This document shows, piece after piece, positions 17,386 through 27,201 of a stretch of 64,000 nucleotides of DNA (its first letter is position 1; every line of letters starts with the position of its first letter). Source of the stretch: DASRWT01 sp963748485 (GTDB lineage: Bacteria > Methylomirabilota > Methylomirabilia > Rokubacteriales > CSP1-6); the NCBI GenBank assembly GCA_963748485.1, contig CAVVJF010000022.1, positions 372,001 through 436,000 on the forward strand, in the 5' to 3' direction. Under the pieces are notes generated by a model. That model was not told the origin of the DNA. It saw nothing but the letters and a program-made list of their open reading frames with translations, and did no database searches. Made by a program: the position numbers and the translations under genes.

Positions 17386-20300
17386 ATGGCGAGAGCGGCG
17401 GCGAGAGACGGGGCGAATGGTAGGACGAACGGCGCGGCGAACAACGGCAAGGCGGGGACGATCTCGGGCCACGTGCGCAACGGGCGCGGCGTGCCCCTGG
17501 ATGGCCTGCAGGTGCGCGCGTACTGGTACCAGCCGCGCCGCACGGCCCTGCTGGGTGATGCCCCGACGCGCAGCGGCGGGGCGTACGAGATCCGCTACGC
17601 GATGCCCGCGGCGGGAAACGGCGGGCCCCCGGCGCTCGATCTTCGCGTCGAGGTGTCGGACGATGCCGGGCGCGTGCTCGGCCGGCCGCAATGGCTGCTC
17701 GACGCCGGTCCCGTCGCCACCGTCGACGTCACCGTGGAGCTGATCGCCGGCCGCGAGCGCCCGGTCTATGACGAGGTCGCCCGGCAGCTCGCGGCGAGCC
17801 TTCCCGGGATCCCGCCCGAGCGCTGGACGGACGACGACGTCGCCTACGCGATCCGGAAGGCGGGGCTCGACGAGTCGGCGGTCGCGCACTATCGGGCGGC
17901 GTTGGCCCTCGGCGCCGCCAAGGGCCTGTCGCCCCAGTTCCTGTTCGCCCTGTTCCGCCAGGGCCTGCCCACCGGCCTCGCCGACCTCGCCGGCGCGGAG
18001 CCCAACGTCATGAAGCGCGCCGTCGATCAGGCGGTGAAGAGCCGACTGGTCGGCGCGGAGGTGGCGCGCAACGCGGCCGCCAGCATCGCTGCGCTCCAGA
18101 AACGGGCGGTGGATGGCGCCGTGGGCGGCGCCGCGTCGTCGGGGCGGGTCGGCGCGGCCCGGCTCCTCCGCGCCGCCGGCTTGACGGCTCGGAAGCAGGA
18201 GAAGTTCCTCCAGCTTTACCTCGCGCACGAGGGGCCACGCAGCGGGCTCTGGGCTGCGGTCGACAAGGACCGCGATCTCCGCGACGCGAAGACGACGGCG
18301 GCGTTGCGGCTGGCGCTGGGCGTGCAGGACCTCGTCCCCGAGCACCCGCCGCTGACCGAGGTGCTGATGCTCGAGCACCGAGCGGGCCGGCTCCGGGCCG
18401 CGACGAACCTGGTAACGAGGTCGGCGCGGCAGTGGACGGCGCTGCTCAAGCGCCGGATCGATGGCAAGGTCGTGGGCGTGCCCGCAGGCGTGCCCGGCCG
18501 GACCGCCGCTGAGAGGCTCGCCGCGTACGCGACCGATCTGGCGCGGCGGGTCGGCGCGGCGTTCCCGACGGCCAAGCTGGCCCACGACTTCCGAGGGAAC
18601 GCGAGGCGGATCGGCTGGGCCGGCGCCGGCGCGCGCGCCGACATCGCGCGGTTCTTCGCCGCGAATCCCGAGATGGACTTCGGCGCCGCGGGCATCGCCC
18701 GGCCCCGCCCCGGCGAGGCACTCTCCTACGCCGGAGTGCGCAACCGCGAGCAGCTCACCGCCAACCTCAAGAAGATGCAGCGCGTGTACCGCATCGCGCC
18801 GCGCGCCGAGCGGTTCCCGGCCATGAACGCCCTGCTCGAGGACGGCCTGGACTCGGCCTGGAGCATCGCGCGCCTGGGCCGCGGCAACTTCGGCCGCCGC
18901 TACGCCGCGCGCGTCGGCGGCGGCCAGGCCGCCGGCGAGATGTACGGGCGCGCCAGCTACCAGTCCGGCGTGGCGTTGACCTTGGCCGCCGAGCTGTCGC
19001 CAGAGCTGAACCGGCCCGGCATCTCCGTGATTTCCGAGCCCACCGCGGTGGACGGGATCCCGCACTGGCGCACGCTCTTCGGTGGCCTCGACTACTGCGA
19101 GTGCCGGCACTGCGATTCCGTCACCGGCCCCGCGGCCTACCTCGCCGACCTGCTCCACTTCCTGATGGACCGGCCGTCGCTGGTTCTCAACCGGAGCGCG
19201 CTGGACATCCTCGTCCAGCGGCGTCCCGATCTCGTCGGCGTCGAGCTCACGTGCCGGAACACCGAGACACCGCTGCCGTACATCGACCTTGTCAACGAGA
19301 CGCTGGAGAACGCCGTCGCCCCGTTCCCGGCGGTGCCGCAGACGACCGGGACCGCCGAGGAGCTGCGCGCCAACCCGGAGCACTACAACGACGCCGCGGT
19401 AAGCGCGCTGACGCAGGCCGTGCATCCCTTCACGCTGCCGTTCAGCCTGTGGGCCGAGGAGGCGCGCGTCTATCTCGACCATCTTGGCGTCTCCCGCGCC
19501 CAGCTCATGAAGGCGCTCGAGGACGACCCGGCGCCGCAGGGCGCCGAGGCGGTCGGCATCGCCGCGGAGTTCCTCGGGCTCACGCCGGCCGAGTGGCGCA
19601 TCATCGCCGGCTTGCCGCTGAATCCCGCCCGCACGCTCCGCGAGTACTGGGGCGAGGCCGCCGCGGCGTGGGTGCCGCCGCTCCGGCGGGTGCCCGCGTT
19701 TCTGCGGAAGACCCGCTTGGACTTCAAGGAGCTACTCCAGTTCCTATCGCTCGACTTCGTCAATCCCAACGGTGCCATCCGTGTCGCCCCCGCCCACACG
19801 TGCGCCATCGAGCAGGCCACCCTGCCCCAGCTCACCGAGGCAGCGCTCGGGCGAATCCACCGGTTCCTCCGCCTCCATCGCCGCCTCGGCTGGGACATGC
19901 GCGACCTCGACCGCGCGATCGCGGCGCTCGGGCAGGGGGCGCTCGACGAGGTGTTCCTGCTGCGGCTGGCCCGCGCCGAGGACCTCCGGCGGCGGTTCAA
20001 GCTCCCGGTGCCCGCCATCCTCGCGCTGTGGTCGAACCTGAGCACGCGAGACTACACGATCCGCGACGTGTACGAGCAGCCCTCGTTCTACGACCAGCTG
20101 TTCCTGAACAAGTCGGTAGATGCCCCGACGCCGGCCGCGTTCCAGCTCGACGCGGCGCGCGCCGAGCTCGCCGCGCCGTTCGATCCGGCCAACCCCAACG
20201 ACCCCGCGCGGAGGATCAGCACCCACCTCGCCGCCATCGCCGCCGCCCTGCGCACCGAGGTGGCGGACATCGAGCCGCTCCTGCAATCGGGCGCCGTCGC

Positions 20301-23300
20301 CGACGAGCTGACGCTGGCCGGGCTCTCGCGCCTCTTTCGCATCGCGGTGCTGGCGCGCGCGCTCGGCCTAGCGCCGCGGCAGCTCGTCGCGCTGACCGCG
20401 GTGACCGGCATCGAGCCGTTCGACCTTGCCGCCACGCAGGACACCGTACGGCTCGCGGACGTCGCGGCCAAGGTCAAGGCCTCTGCCTTCGACCTCGGCG
20501 CGCTGGACTACCTGCTGCGCCACGAGACCTCCGGCGTGCCGGGCATCGCCACGCCTGAGGAGGAGCTGCCTGCGCTGCTGGACGAGGTCCACACCGCGCT
20601 CGCGCGCATCGCTGCGGACAACGCCGAGGCGCCGGATCCCGCCGGCGAGCGGACCGCGCGAACGCTCCTCCAACTCCTGGCCCCGGACCGCGCGGCCCGC
20701 CTCTTCGCGGTGCTTCAGGGCACCAGCGCCGAGGTGGTCGCGGACCAGCGGGGGCTGATCGACGACCTCGCGCGCGACTTCCCGGGGCTGCTGGACGCGG
20801 CGCAAGCCCGCGCCGAGCTGATCGGCCCGCCGCCGGCCCTGCTGCAGCCGGCGGAGCGCTTCCAGTACGTGTTGAGCCGGCTCCTCCAGTACGTCGCGCG
20901 CACCGCGAGCGAGCGCCTGATCACGCAGCGGCTCGCCGTAGCCCTGCGCGTGGACGTGCCGACTTCGAGCGCGCTCCTGATCCGCTGGGTCCACTCGCCG
21001 GTGGTGGCGGGGCGCCCGGCGCTCCAGGAGTTCCTCGTGCGCGACCCCGCGGTCGCCGCGGACGTCGACGCCTTGCGGCTGACCTACCTGCGTCTGCACA
21101 AGGTGGCCGCGCTCGTCCTCGCGCTCAAGTTCGAGGCCGAGGAGGTCGAGTGGATCATCGCCAACGGCGGCGCGCTCGGCTGGATGAACGTCGACGAGCT
21201 GCCGGTGCAGCCGCCCCCGGCGAACCCGCCCGTCCCGCTTCGGGACACGTGGCGGCGGCTGTTCGACGGCTGGGAGCGGCTTGTCGACCTGGTCTCGTTC
21301 CGTGACTCGCTGCCCGCGGGCGAGCCGAAGCTCTTCGACATCCTCGACCGCGCGGTCAACCCGCCGGCCGGGCTCGGCGCCGCCGCTCGCCGCGCGGCGT
21401 TCCTCGAGGCGCTGAGCCAGCGCACGGGCTGGCCTCTGGACGACGTGCGCTTCCTCTCCGGCCCCGGGGGCTTCGACCTCGCGCCGCTCGCGGACCTCGC
21501 GCGTGAGCGGAACCTCGTGCGGCTGCGGACCGCGATGGGGCTGCTCCGGCGGCTCGGGCTGCCGGCCGAGGAGGCCTGGGCGTGGCGCGCGGCCGAGGTC
21601 ACCAGCGTCGTCTCCCAGAGCATCAAGCGCGCGGTGAAGGCGCGGTACGAGTACCCGCAGTGGCTGCGCGTGGCCGCGCCGCTGCGCGACGTCCTGCGGG
21701 AGAAGGAGCGAGCCGCGCTGGTGGATCGCCTGCTCGCGCGCGACGGGCTCGAACGGTCGGACGAGCTCTTCGCGCAGTACCTCATCGATCCCGAGATGAG
21801 CGCCTGCCAGCTCACCTCGCGCGTCCGGCAGGCGCTGAGCAGTGTGCAACTGTTCGTGCAGCGCTGCTTTATGAACCTGGAGCGGGACGTCGTGTTGAGC
21901 GGGGACGACGCCGACGAATGGCGGTGGCGGCGGAGCTATCGCGTGTGGGAGGCGAACCGGAAGGTCTTCCTCTACCCGGAGAACTGGATCGAGCCGGAGC
22001 TGCGCGACGACAAGTCGCAGCTCTTCGAGCGCATCGAGAACGAGCTGCTCCAGAACGAGGTCACCTCCGCGGGCTCGACGGAGGCGTATCGGCGCTACGT
22101 CGAGGGGCTCGACGAGGTCGCGCGCCTGGAGATCCAGGGCGTGTACCGCGAGCTCAACTGGACGACGGATCCCCCCAACTGGTACTCGGGCTGGTACCGC
22201 GAGAACCTCCACGTGTTCGCCCGGACCCGCTCCGAGCCTCGCGTCCATTACTACCGCTGGCAGATCGACGAGGCGGAGTGGACGCCGTGGGAGCGCATGG
22301 ACCTCGACATCGAGGGTCGCCACCTCGTCCCCTGCGTGCTCGACCGCCGCCTGTACCTGTTCTGGCCGGTGTTCTCCGAGGGCAACAGCATCCCGCCGAA
22401 CGGGGGCCAGCCCAATCAGCAGCCGCAGAAGACCTGGGAGGTCCGCCTGGCCTGGAGCGAGCGGAAGAACGGCCGGTGGACGCCGAAGAAGACCTCGCCG
22501 AAGATCGCGTTGGGACTGTCCACCGGGCGGCCGGACGACCTGGCAGAAGTGTCGTTCCGCGCGGTCGGGCCGGATGACACGCAGCCGCCGCACCCCCGGC
22601 TCCGCATCTTCTGCGACTTTCGGGACCAGCGAGCCACTTTCGAGCTCTCGCGCGTCGACGGCAGCGTCTCCGTGAGCCCTCTCACCGCCGTGCCAGGGCC
22701 GTCCGTCTCCACCCACCTCGCGCCGTACCTGCACCCGGAGTACCAGGCATACGTCGAGGACGCTGGCGACCATCCGCTCGTGTTGCCGGTCCCCGGGGGA
22801 TTCGACCGGAAGGAGACGATCCTCGCCGTGACGCCGGGCCGGTTCCGGCTCGCGTACCAGGCCGGCTCCCAGTTCGCCGAGACCACTCTCGACATCCGGG
22901 ACCCGTTCTTCTACGAGGACGAGGAGCGCGCCTTCTACGTCCGCGGCCGCCGTCCCACCTACAAGCCCAACGACGAATGGCTCTACCACTTCCGGAGCTT
23001 CTACCATCCGTATATGAACCGGATCATGCTGCGGGTGAACGAGGCGGGCGTGGTGGAGGGGCTGCTTGATCCCTCGCTGCTCAACCCGCTCCATCGCCAG
23101 CGGCTCTCGGCCGCTCCCTTCGCCGCGTACCAGCCCACCGCGTATGTCAACCCGGAGCTTCCGAGGGATATCTTCGACTTCGACTACTCGGGCGCCTACG
23201 CGAGCTACAACTGGGAGCTGTTCTTCCACCTCCCGCTGCTGATCGCCCAGCACCTTAGCCGGAACCAGCGCTTCGAGGAGGCGCAGCGGTGGTTCCACGC

Positions 23301-26124
23301 GATCTTCGATCCGCTATACACCCCGTCGACCGATCCGGCGGTGCTGGCGCTGATCGGCGCGCTCGGCATCGAGAAGCCGGCGCCCCAGCGCTTCTGGCAC
23401 TTCGCTCCGTTCTACGCGTACGACCTGTCCGACCCGCTGAGCCGCCCCATTCAGGAGCTGCTGCAGATCCTCGCCGGCAACGCCGACCCGGCGGTGGCGG
23501 CCGAGCTCGAGAAGCAGGTGACGGCGTGGCAGCGCAACCCGTTCAACCCGCACCTGATCGCGCGCCTCCGGCCCGTGGCCTACCAGAAGGCGGTGGTGAT
23601 GAAGTACCTCGACAACCTCATCGCCTGGGGCGATCATCTCTTCCGCGCCGACACGCTCGAGTCGATCAACGAGGCCACCCAGATCTACCTGCTCGCCGCC
23701 GGCCTCCTCGGCGAGCGCCCCCGGGTGGCCCCCGAGCAGCGCCGCGCGCCCCAGACCTTCGACGGGCTGCGCCGGGCGGGGATCGACGCGTTCTCGAACG
23801 CGGTGGTGGAGATCGAGAACTACGTGCCCGAGCCGCTGCGGCTGCCGTGGAACGGCATCGACATCAACCCGCCCCTGCCGCTCGGCAGCACGCTCTACTT
23901 CTGCATTCCGCAGAACGAGCGGCTCCTCGGCTACTGGGACACGGTGGAGGACCGGCTCGCCAAGATCCGCCGCTGCCTGACCCTCGAGGGCGTGCAGCGC
24001 GAGCTCCGGCTGTTCGAGCCGCCGATCGACCCCGCGGTGCTGGTGCGCGCCGCCGCCGGCGGCGACTTCGCCAGCGGGCTCGGCGACCTCAGCGCGGCGC
24101 TGCCCCACTACCGCTTCCCGGTCATGATCCAGAAGGCGGTCGAGTTCTGCGCCGACGTCCGCAACCTCGGCGCCGCGCTCCTCGGCGCGCTCGAGAAGAA
24201 GGACGCCGCCGCGCTGAACCTGGCGCGCGCGCAGCACGAGGTGAAGGTCCTGAACGCGGTCCGCGAGGTGAAGCGCGAGCAGGTGCGCCAGGCCCAGGCG
24301 GCGGTGGACGTCGCCGGGCAGACGCGCCGGGTGACGGAAGCCCGGCACCAGTACTACATGGGCCTGCAGAAGATCAGCGTGCACGAGAAGGCGCACCTGG
24401 ACCAGCTCGAGCGTGCCCAGCAGCACACCAAGGCGAGCCTCGAGTACGAGTTCGCCAGCAACATCGCCCACCTGTTCCCCGACATCACCGTCGGCAGCTC
24501 GGGCATCGCGAGCCCGGTCCTGACCGCGCGGTTCGGTGGGTCGAGCGTCGGCCTGGCCCTGTCCGCCATCGCCAAGCATTCCTCCGGTCTCGCCTCCGAC
24601 TCGAGCCACCGGGCGACCACCGCGGGCATCCGCGGCGGCTGGGAACGGCGCTGGGAGGAGTGGAAGGCGCAGGAGGAGTGGGCGCTGCGCGAGCTCGCGC
24701 AGCTCGACAAGCAGATCGACGCCGCGAAGGTCGCGCTCTCCACCGCCGAGAAGGATCTCGCCGGCCAGGAAGTGCAGATCGAGACGTCGAGGGAGACCGA
24801 GCGCCTGATGCGCGAGATGTACACCGCAACCGAGCTGTACGACTGGACCATCGGCCAGGTCTCCGCGCTCTACTTCCAGAGCTACCAGCTCGCCTACGAC
24901 CTCGCCAAGCGCGCGGAGCGCGCATTCCGCTTCGAGCGCGGCACCGATGCGTCGTTCGTCCGGTTCGGCTACTGGGACAGCCTGCGCCGCGGCCTGCTCG
25001 CCGGCGACCAGCTCCACCACGACCTGCGCCGGCTTGACCTCGCGTACCTCGAGCAGAACAAGCGGGAGTACGAGATCGCCAAGGACGTGTCGCTCTCCCA
25101 GCTCGACCCGCTCGAGCTGGTGCGCCTCAAGGAGACCGGGCAGTGCTACATCGACCTCGCCGAGGAGGTGTTCGACCTCGACTACCCGGGGCACTACGCG
25201 CGCCGGCTCCGGAGCGTGAGCCTCACGATCCCGTGCGTGACCGGACCGTTCACGAGCGTCAACTGCCGGCTCACCCTCCAGCGGAGCTCCGTCCGCGCCG
25301 ATGCCCGGGCCTCGGTAGCGGGCTCGGGTTACGCGCGCACCGGCGCGAACGACCCGCGATTCCGAGATCTCACCGCCGCGATCCCGTCGATCACGACGAG
25401 CCGGGCGGTGAACGACGCGGGGCTCTTCGAGTTGAACCTCCGCGACGACCGGTATCTGCCCTTTGAGGGCGCGGGCGCGATCGCCCTCTGGCATCTCGAC
25501 CTGGACCCCGAGTGCAACCGCTTCGACCTGAGCACGATCACCGACGTGATCCTCCATCTGCGCTACACGGCGAGCGAAGGCGGCGAATTGCTGCGCGACG
25601 CCGCCCGGCGCGAGGTCGTCCGCGCGGTCCCCCGCGAGGATGCGCGGTACTTCAGCGCGCGGCACGAGTTCTCCACCGAGTGGTACCGCTTCCTGAATCC
25701 GCCCGACGAGCAGGCGGACCAGGAGCTGGCCCTGCCGCTGGCCGTGACGCGGCTGCCGTACCCGTACCAGGGCCGGCCGGTCAGGGTCGTGGGGGTCGAG
25801 CTCTTCCTGCTGATGCGGGACCGCGCAGCGTACGCTGCCGGCGCGCCGCTGCGCGTGATCCTGGCGCCGCCGAACGCGGCGCCCGGTCCGGGTCTGGACC
25901 TGATCGGCGACCCGGGCCTGGCCGGTGTCGGTTACCAGAGCCGGAGCTACGCGAACCAGCCGCGGGACCTCGGCGATTGGACGCTGCGCGTTCGCGAGCT
26001 GGACGTGGTGAACCTCGCCCCCTCCTTCCGGCGGGCCGTGCAGACGCCGAACGGCGTGCACCCGCGACTGCGGGGGGACATGTTCGAGGACCTCGGGATC
26101 CTCGTGCACTACCGGGTGGGCTGA
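17386..26124 (+). CDS. Tc toxin TcA pore-forming subunit
   Basis: 2912 aa. ATG 17386 is preceded by GAGGGGAG and lies 11 bp after the tcB-tcC stop. In order: a short Gly/Asn-rich head; a CNA-B/carboxypeptidase-regulatory-like beta domain (~24-110); the VRP1/SpvA-type shell with GLDYCECRHCDSVTGPAAYL (~566); a neuraminidase-like region (WTPWERMDLDIEGRHLVP, ~1640); the long helical pore domain (~2275-2530) with the tip FPDITVGSSGIASP; and the TcB-binding domain (DYPGHYARRLRSVSLTIPC, ~2595). TcA pentamers bind target cells and inject the TcC effector through the pore. There is no signal peptide, as is usual for the family. Confidence 0.95.
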   Translation: MARAAARDGANGRTNGAANNGKAGTISGHVRNGRGVPLDGLQVRAYWYQPRRTALLGDAPTRSGGAYEIRYAMPAAGNGGPPALDLRVEVSDDAGRVLGRPQWLLDAGPVATVDVTVELIAGRERPVYDEVARQLAASLPGIPPERWTDDDVAYAIRKAGLDESAVAHYRAALALGAAKGLSPQFLFALFRQGLPTGLADLAGAEPNVMKRAVDQAVKSRLVGAEVARNAAASIAALQKRAVDGAVGGAASSGRVGAARLLRAAGLTARKQEKFLQLYLAHEGPRSGLWAAVDKDRDLRDAKTTAALRLALGVQDLVPEHPPLTEVLMLEHRAGRLRAATNLVTRSARQWTALLKRRIDGKVVGVPAGVPGRTAAERLAAYATDLARRVGAAFPTAKLAHDFRGNARRIGWAGAGARADIARFFAANPEMDFGAAGIARPRPGEALSYAGVRNREQLTANLKKMQRVYRIAPRAERFPAMNALLEDGLDSAWSIARLGRGNFGRRYAARVGGGQAAGEMYGRASYQSGVALTLAAELSPELNRPGISVISEPTAVDGIPHWRTLFGGLDYCECRHCDSVTGPAAYLADLLHFLMDRPSLVLNRSALDILVQRRPDLVGVELTCRNTETPLPYIDLVNETLENAVAPFPAVPQTTGTAEELRANPEHYNDAAVSALTQAVHPFTLPFSLWAEEARVYLDHLGVSRAQLMKALEDDPAPQGAEAVGIAAEFLGLTPAEWRIIAGLPLNPARTLREYWGEAAAAWVPPLRRVPAFLRKTRLDFKELLQFLSLDFVNPNGAIRVAPAHTCAIEQATLPQLTEAALGRIHRFLRLHRRLGWDMRDLDRAIAALGQGALDEVFLLRLARAEDLRRRFKLPVPAILALWSNLSTRDYTIRDVYEQPSFYDQLFLNKSVDAPTPAAFQLDAARAELAAPFDPANPNDPARRISTHLAAIAAALRTEVADIEPLLQSGAVADELTLAGLSRLFRIAVLARALGLAPRQLVALTAVTGIEPFDLAATQDTVRLADVAAKVKASAFDLGALDYLLRHETSGVPGIATPEEELPALLDEVHTALARIAADNAEAPDPAGERTARTLLQLLAPDRAARLFAVLQGTSAEVVADQRGLIDDLARDFPGLLDAAQARAELIGPPPALLQPAERFQYVLSRLLQYVARTASERLITQRLAVALRVDVPTSSALLIRWVHSPVVAGRPALQEFLVRDPAVAADVDALRLTYLRLHKVAALVLALKFEAEEVEWIIANGGALGWMNVDELPVQPPPANPPVPLRDTWRRLFDGWERLVDLVSFRDSLPAGEPKLFDILDRAVNPPAGLGAAARRAAFLEALSQRTGWPLDDVRFLSGPGGFDLAPLADLARERNLVRLRTAMGLLRRLGLPAEEAWAWRAAEVTSVVSQSIKRAVKARYEYPQWLRVAAPLRDVLREKERAALVDRLLARDGLERSDELFAQYLIDPEMSACQLTSRVRQALSSVQLFVQRCFMNLERDVVLSGDDADEWRWRRSYRVWEANRKVFLYPENWIEPELRDDKSQLFERIENELLQNEVTSAGSTEAYRRYVEGLDEVARLEIQGVYRELNWTTDPPNWYSGWYRENLHVFARTRSEPRVHYYRWQIDEAEWTPWERMDLDIEGRHLVPCVLDRRLYLFWPVFSEGNSIPPNGGQPNQQPQKTWEVRLAWSERKNGRWTPKKTSPKIALGLSTGRPDDLAEVSFRAVGPDDTQPPHPRLRIFCDFRDQRATFELSRVDGSVSVSPLTAVPGPSVSTHLAPYLHPEYQAYVEDAGDHPLVLPVPGGFDRKETILAVTPGRFRLAYQAGSQFAETTLDIRDPFFYEDEERAFYVRGRRPTYKPNDEWLYHFRSFYHPYMNRIMLRVNEAGVVEGLLDPSLLNPLHRQRLSAAPFAAYQPTAYVNPELPRDIFDFDYSGAYASYNWELFFHLPLLIAQHLSRNQRFEEAQRWFHAIFDPLYTPSTDPAVLALIGALGIEKPAPQRFWHFAPFYAYDLSDPLSRPIQELLQILAGNADPAVAAELEKQVTAWQRNPFNPHLIARLRPVAYQKAVVMKYLDNLIAWGDHLFRADTLESINEATQIYLLAAGLLGERPRVAPEQRRAPQTFDGLRRAGIDAFSNAVVEIENYVPEPLRLPWNGIDINPPLPLGSTLYFCIPQNERLLGYWDTVEDRLAKIRRCLTLEGVQRELRLFEPPIDPAVLVRAAAGGDFASGLGDLSAALPHYRFPVMIQKAVEFCADVRNLGAALLGALEKKDAAALNLARAQHEVKVLNAVREVKREQVRQAQAAVDVAGQTRRVTEARHQYYMGLQKISVHEKAHLDQLERAQQHTKASLEYEFASNIAHLFPDITVGSSGIASPVLTARFGGSSVGLALSAIAKHSSGLASDSSHRATTAGIRGGWERRWEEWKAQEEWALRELAQLDKQIDAAKVALSTAEKDLAGQEVQIETSRETERLMREMYTATELYDWTIGQVSALYFQSYQLAYDLAKRAERAFRFERGTDASFVRFGYWDSLRRGLLAGDQLHHDLRRLDLAYLEQNKREYEIAKDVSLSQLDPLELVRLKETGQCYIDLAEEVFDLDYPGHYARRLRSVSLTIPCVTGPFTSVNCRLTLQRSSVRADARASVAGSGYARTGANDPRFRDLTAAIPSITTSRAVNDAGLFELNLRDDRYLPFEGAGAIALWHLDLDPECNRFDLSTITDVILHLRYTASEGGELLRDAARREVVRAVPREDARYFSARHEFSTEWYRFLNPPDEQADQELALPLAVTRLPYPYQGRPVRVVGVELFLLMRDRAAYAAGAPLRVILAPPNAAPGPGLDLIGDPGLAGVGYQSRSYANQPRDLGDWTLRVRELDVVNLAPSFRRAVQTPNGVHPRLRGDMFEDLGILVHYRVG

Positions 26125-26205
26125 CCGGCCATAACGGACGGCGCGCTCCACGCGGAGAGCGGACATCGTACGTTCAAGGTGTCGTGCTGCTAGACTCCGC
26201 CACGG

Positions 26206-27190
26206 ATGAGGCCAGTGATCGAGCGACGGACCTTCCTCGGCCTCCTCACAAGCGGCCTCCTCGCCGCGCCGCTCGCCGTCGAGGCGCAGCAGGTGACGGT
26301 CCGCCGCATAGGACGTTCTATCACCTGCCTCGCCCGGGCCGTCCGCCTTGCTGAACGCGTTTTCAGAAAGGACTCGGCGAACTCGGCTGGATCGAGGGAC
26401 AGAACATTCGCCTGGAGCATCGATTCGCTGAGACGAGGCTCGAACGGCTGCCAGGCCTTGCCTCCAACCTGGTCGATCTCAAAGTCGATGTCATCTTTGC
26501 GATCGACAGCACGGCCGCTCAGGCTGCCCTGAAGGCCACGAAGACGATCCCCATCGTCTTTACGTGGGTTGCCGATCCTCTGAGTCTCGTGACGAATCTC
26601 GCGCGCCCGGGCGGGAACGTTACGGGGCTGACCACCATTACGACCGAGTTGAGCGGTAAGCGTTTGCAGCTATTCAAGGAAGTTGTCCCCAACATTTCCC
26701 GGATTGCCGTCCTCTGGAACTCGGCCAATCCGGCGGCCACACACGTCTTCAGAGAGATGGAAGGCGCAGGCGCGCAGCTCGGTGTTCAGCTGTACCCCAT
26801 TGGCGTGAGCCCTTCCACCCCACTTCAAGACGCGTTCTCCGCGGCGGTGCGGGCACGTGCCAGCGCGCTCTTCGTGATCGAGGAAGGGACGCTCTTTCCA
26901 CACCGAGCGCTCATCCTGAGTTTGGCGGCCCAGCATCGCCTACCGGCGGTGTCCCAATTCAGAGACTTCGCGGAAGCGGGGGGGTTGCTCAGCTATGGCC
27001 GAACCTCCCCGACCTGTTCCGGCGCGCCGCCATCTATGTGGACAAGATCCTCAAGGGAACCCAACCCGGCGATCTCCCGGTGGAGCGCCCCGAAAAGTTC
27101 GAGCTCGTCATCAACCTCAAGACTGCCAAGACGCTCGGCCTGACGATTCCGCCGTCGCTGCTGCAGCGGGCAGATCAGGTGATCGAGTAG
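26206..27190 (+). pseudogene. ABC transporter substrate-binding protein (ABC_sub_bind family), three frameshifts
   Basis: The start encodes a twin-arginine signal (ERRTFLGLLTSGLLAAPLAVEAQQ). The rest follows the ABC_sub_bind pattern (GLGELGWIEGQNIRLEHRF; DVIFAIDSTAAQAALKAT; TNLARPGGNVTGLT; PGDLPVERPEKFELVINLKTA) but switches frame three times. An extra base near 26313 breaks 'IGVLSPASPGPS', an extra T in TTTT near 26360 breaks 'LLNAFQKGLGELGW', and a missing G near 26996 breaks 'YGPNLPDLFRRAAIYVD'. The stop is TAG 27188-27190. It is either a recent pseudogene or affected by sequencing/assembly indels; two of the three sit in homopolymers. No transporter permease or ATPase gene is adjacent. 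Confidence 0.85.
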
Positions 27191-27201
27191 GTTCCAGGTA
27201 G

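Noticed and set aside
23314..26166. 950-codon minus-strand frame inside tcA
   Set aside because: Antisense shadow of the TcA pore and TcB-binding domains; no motif or ribosome site of its own.
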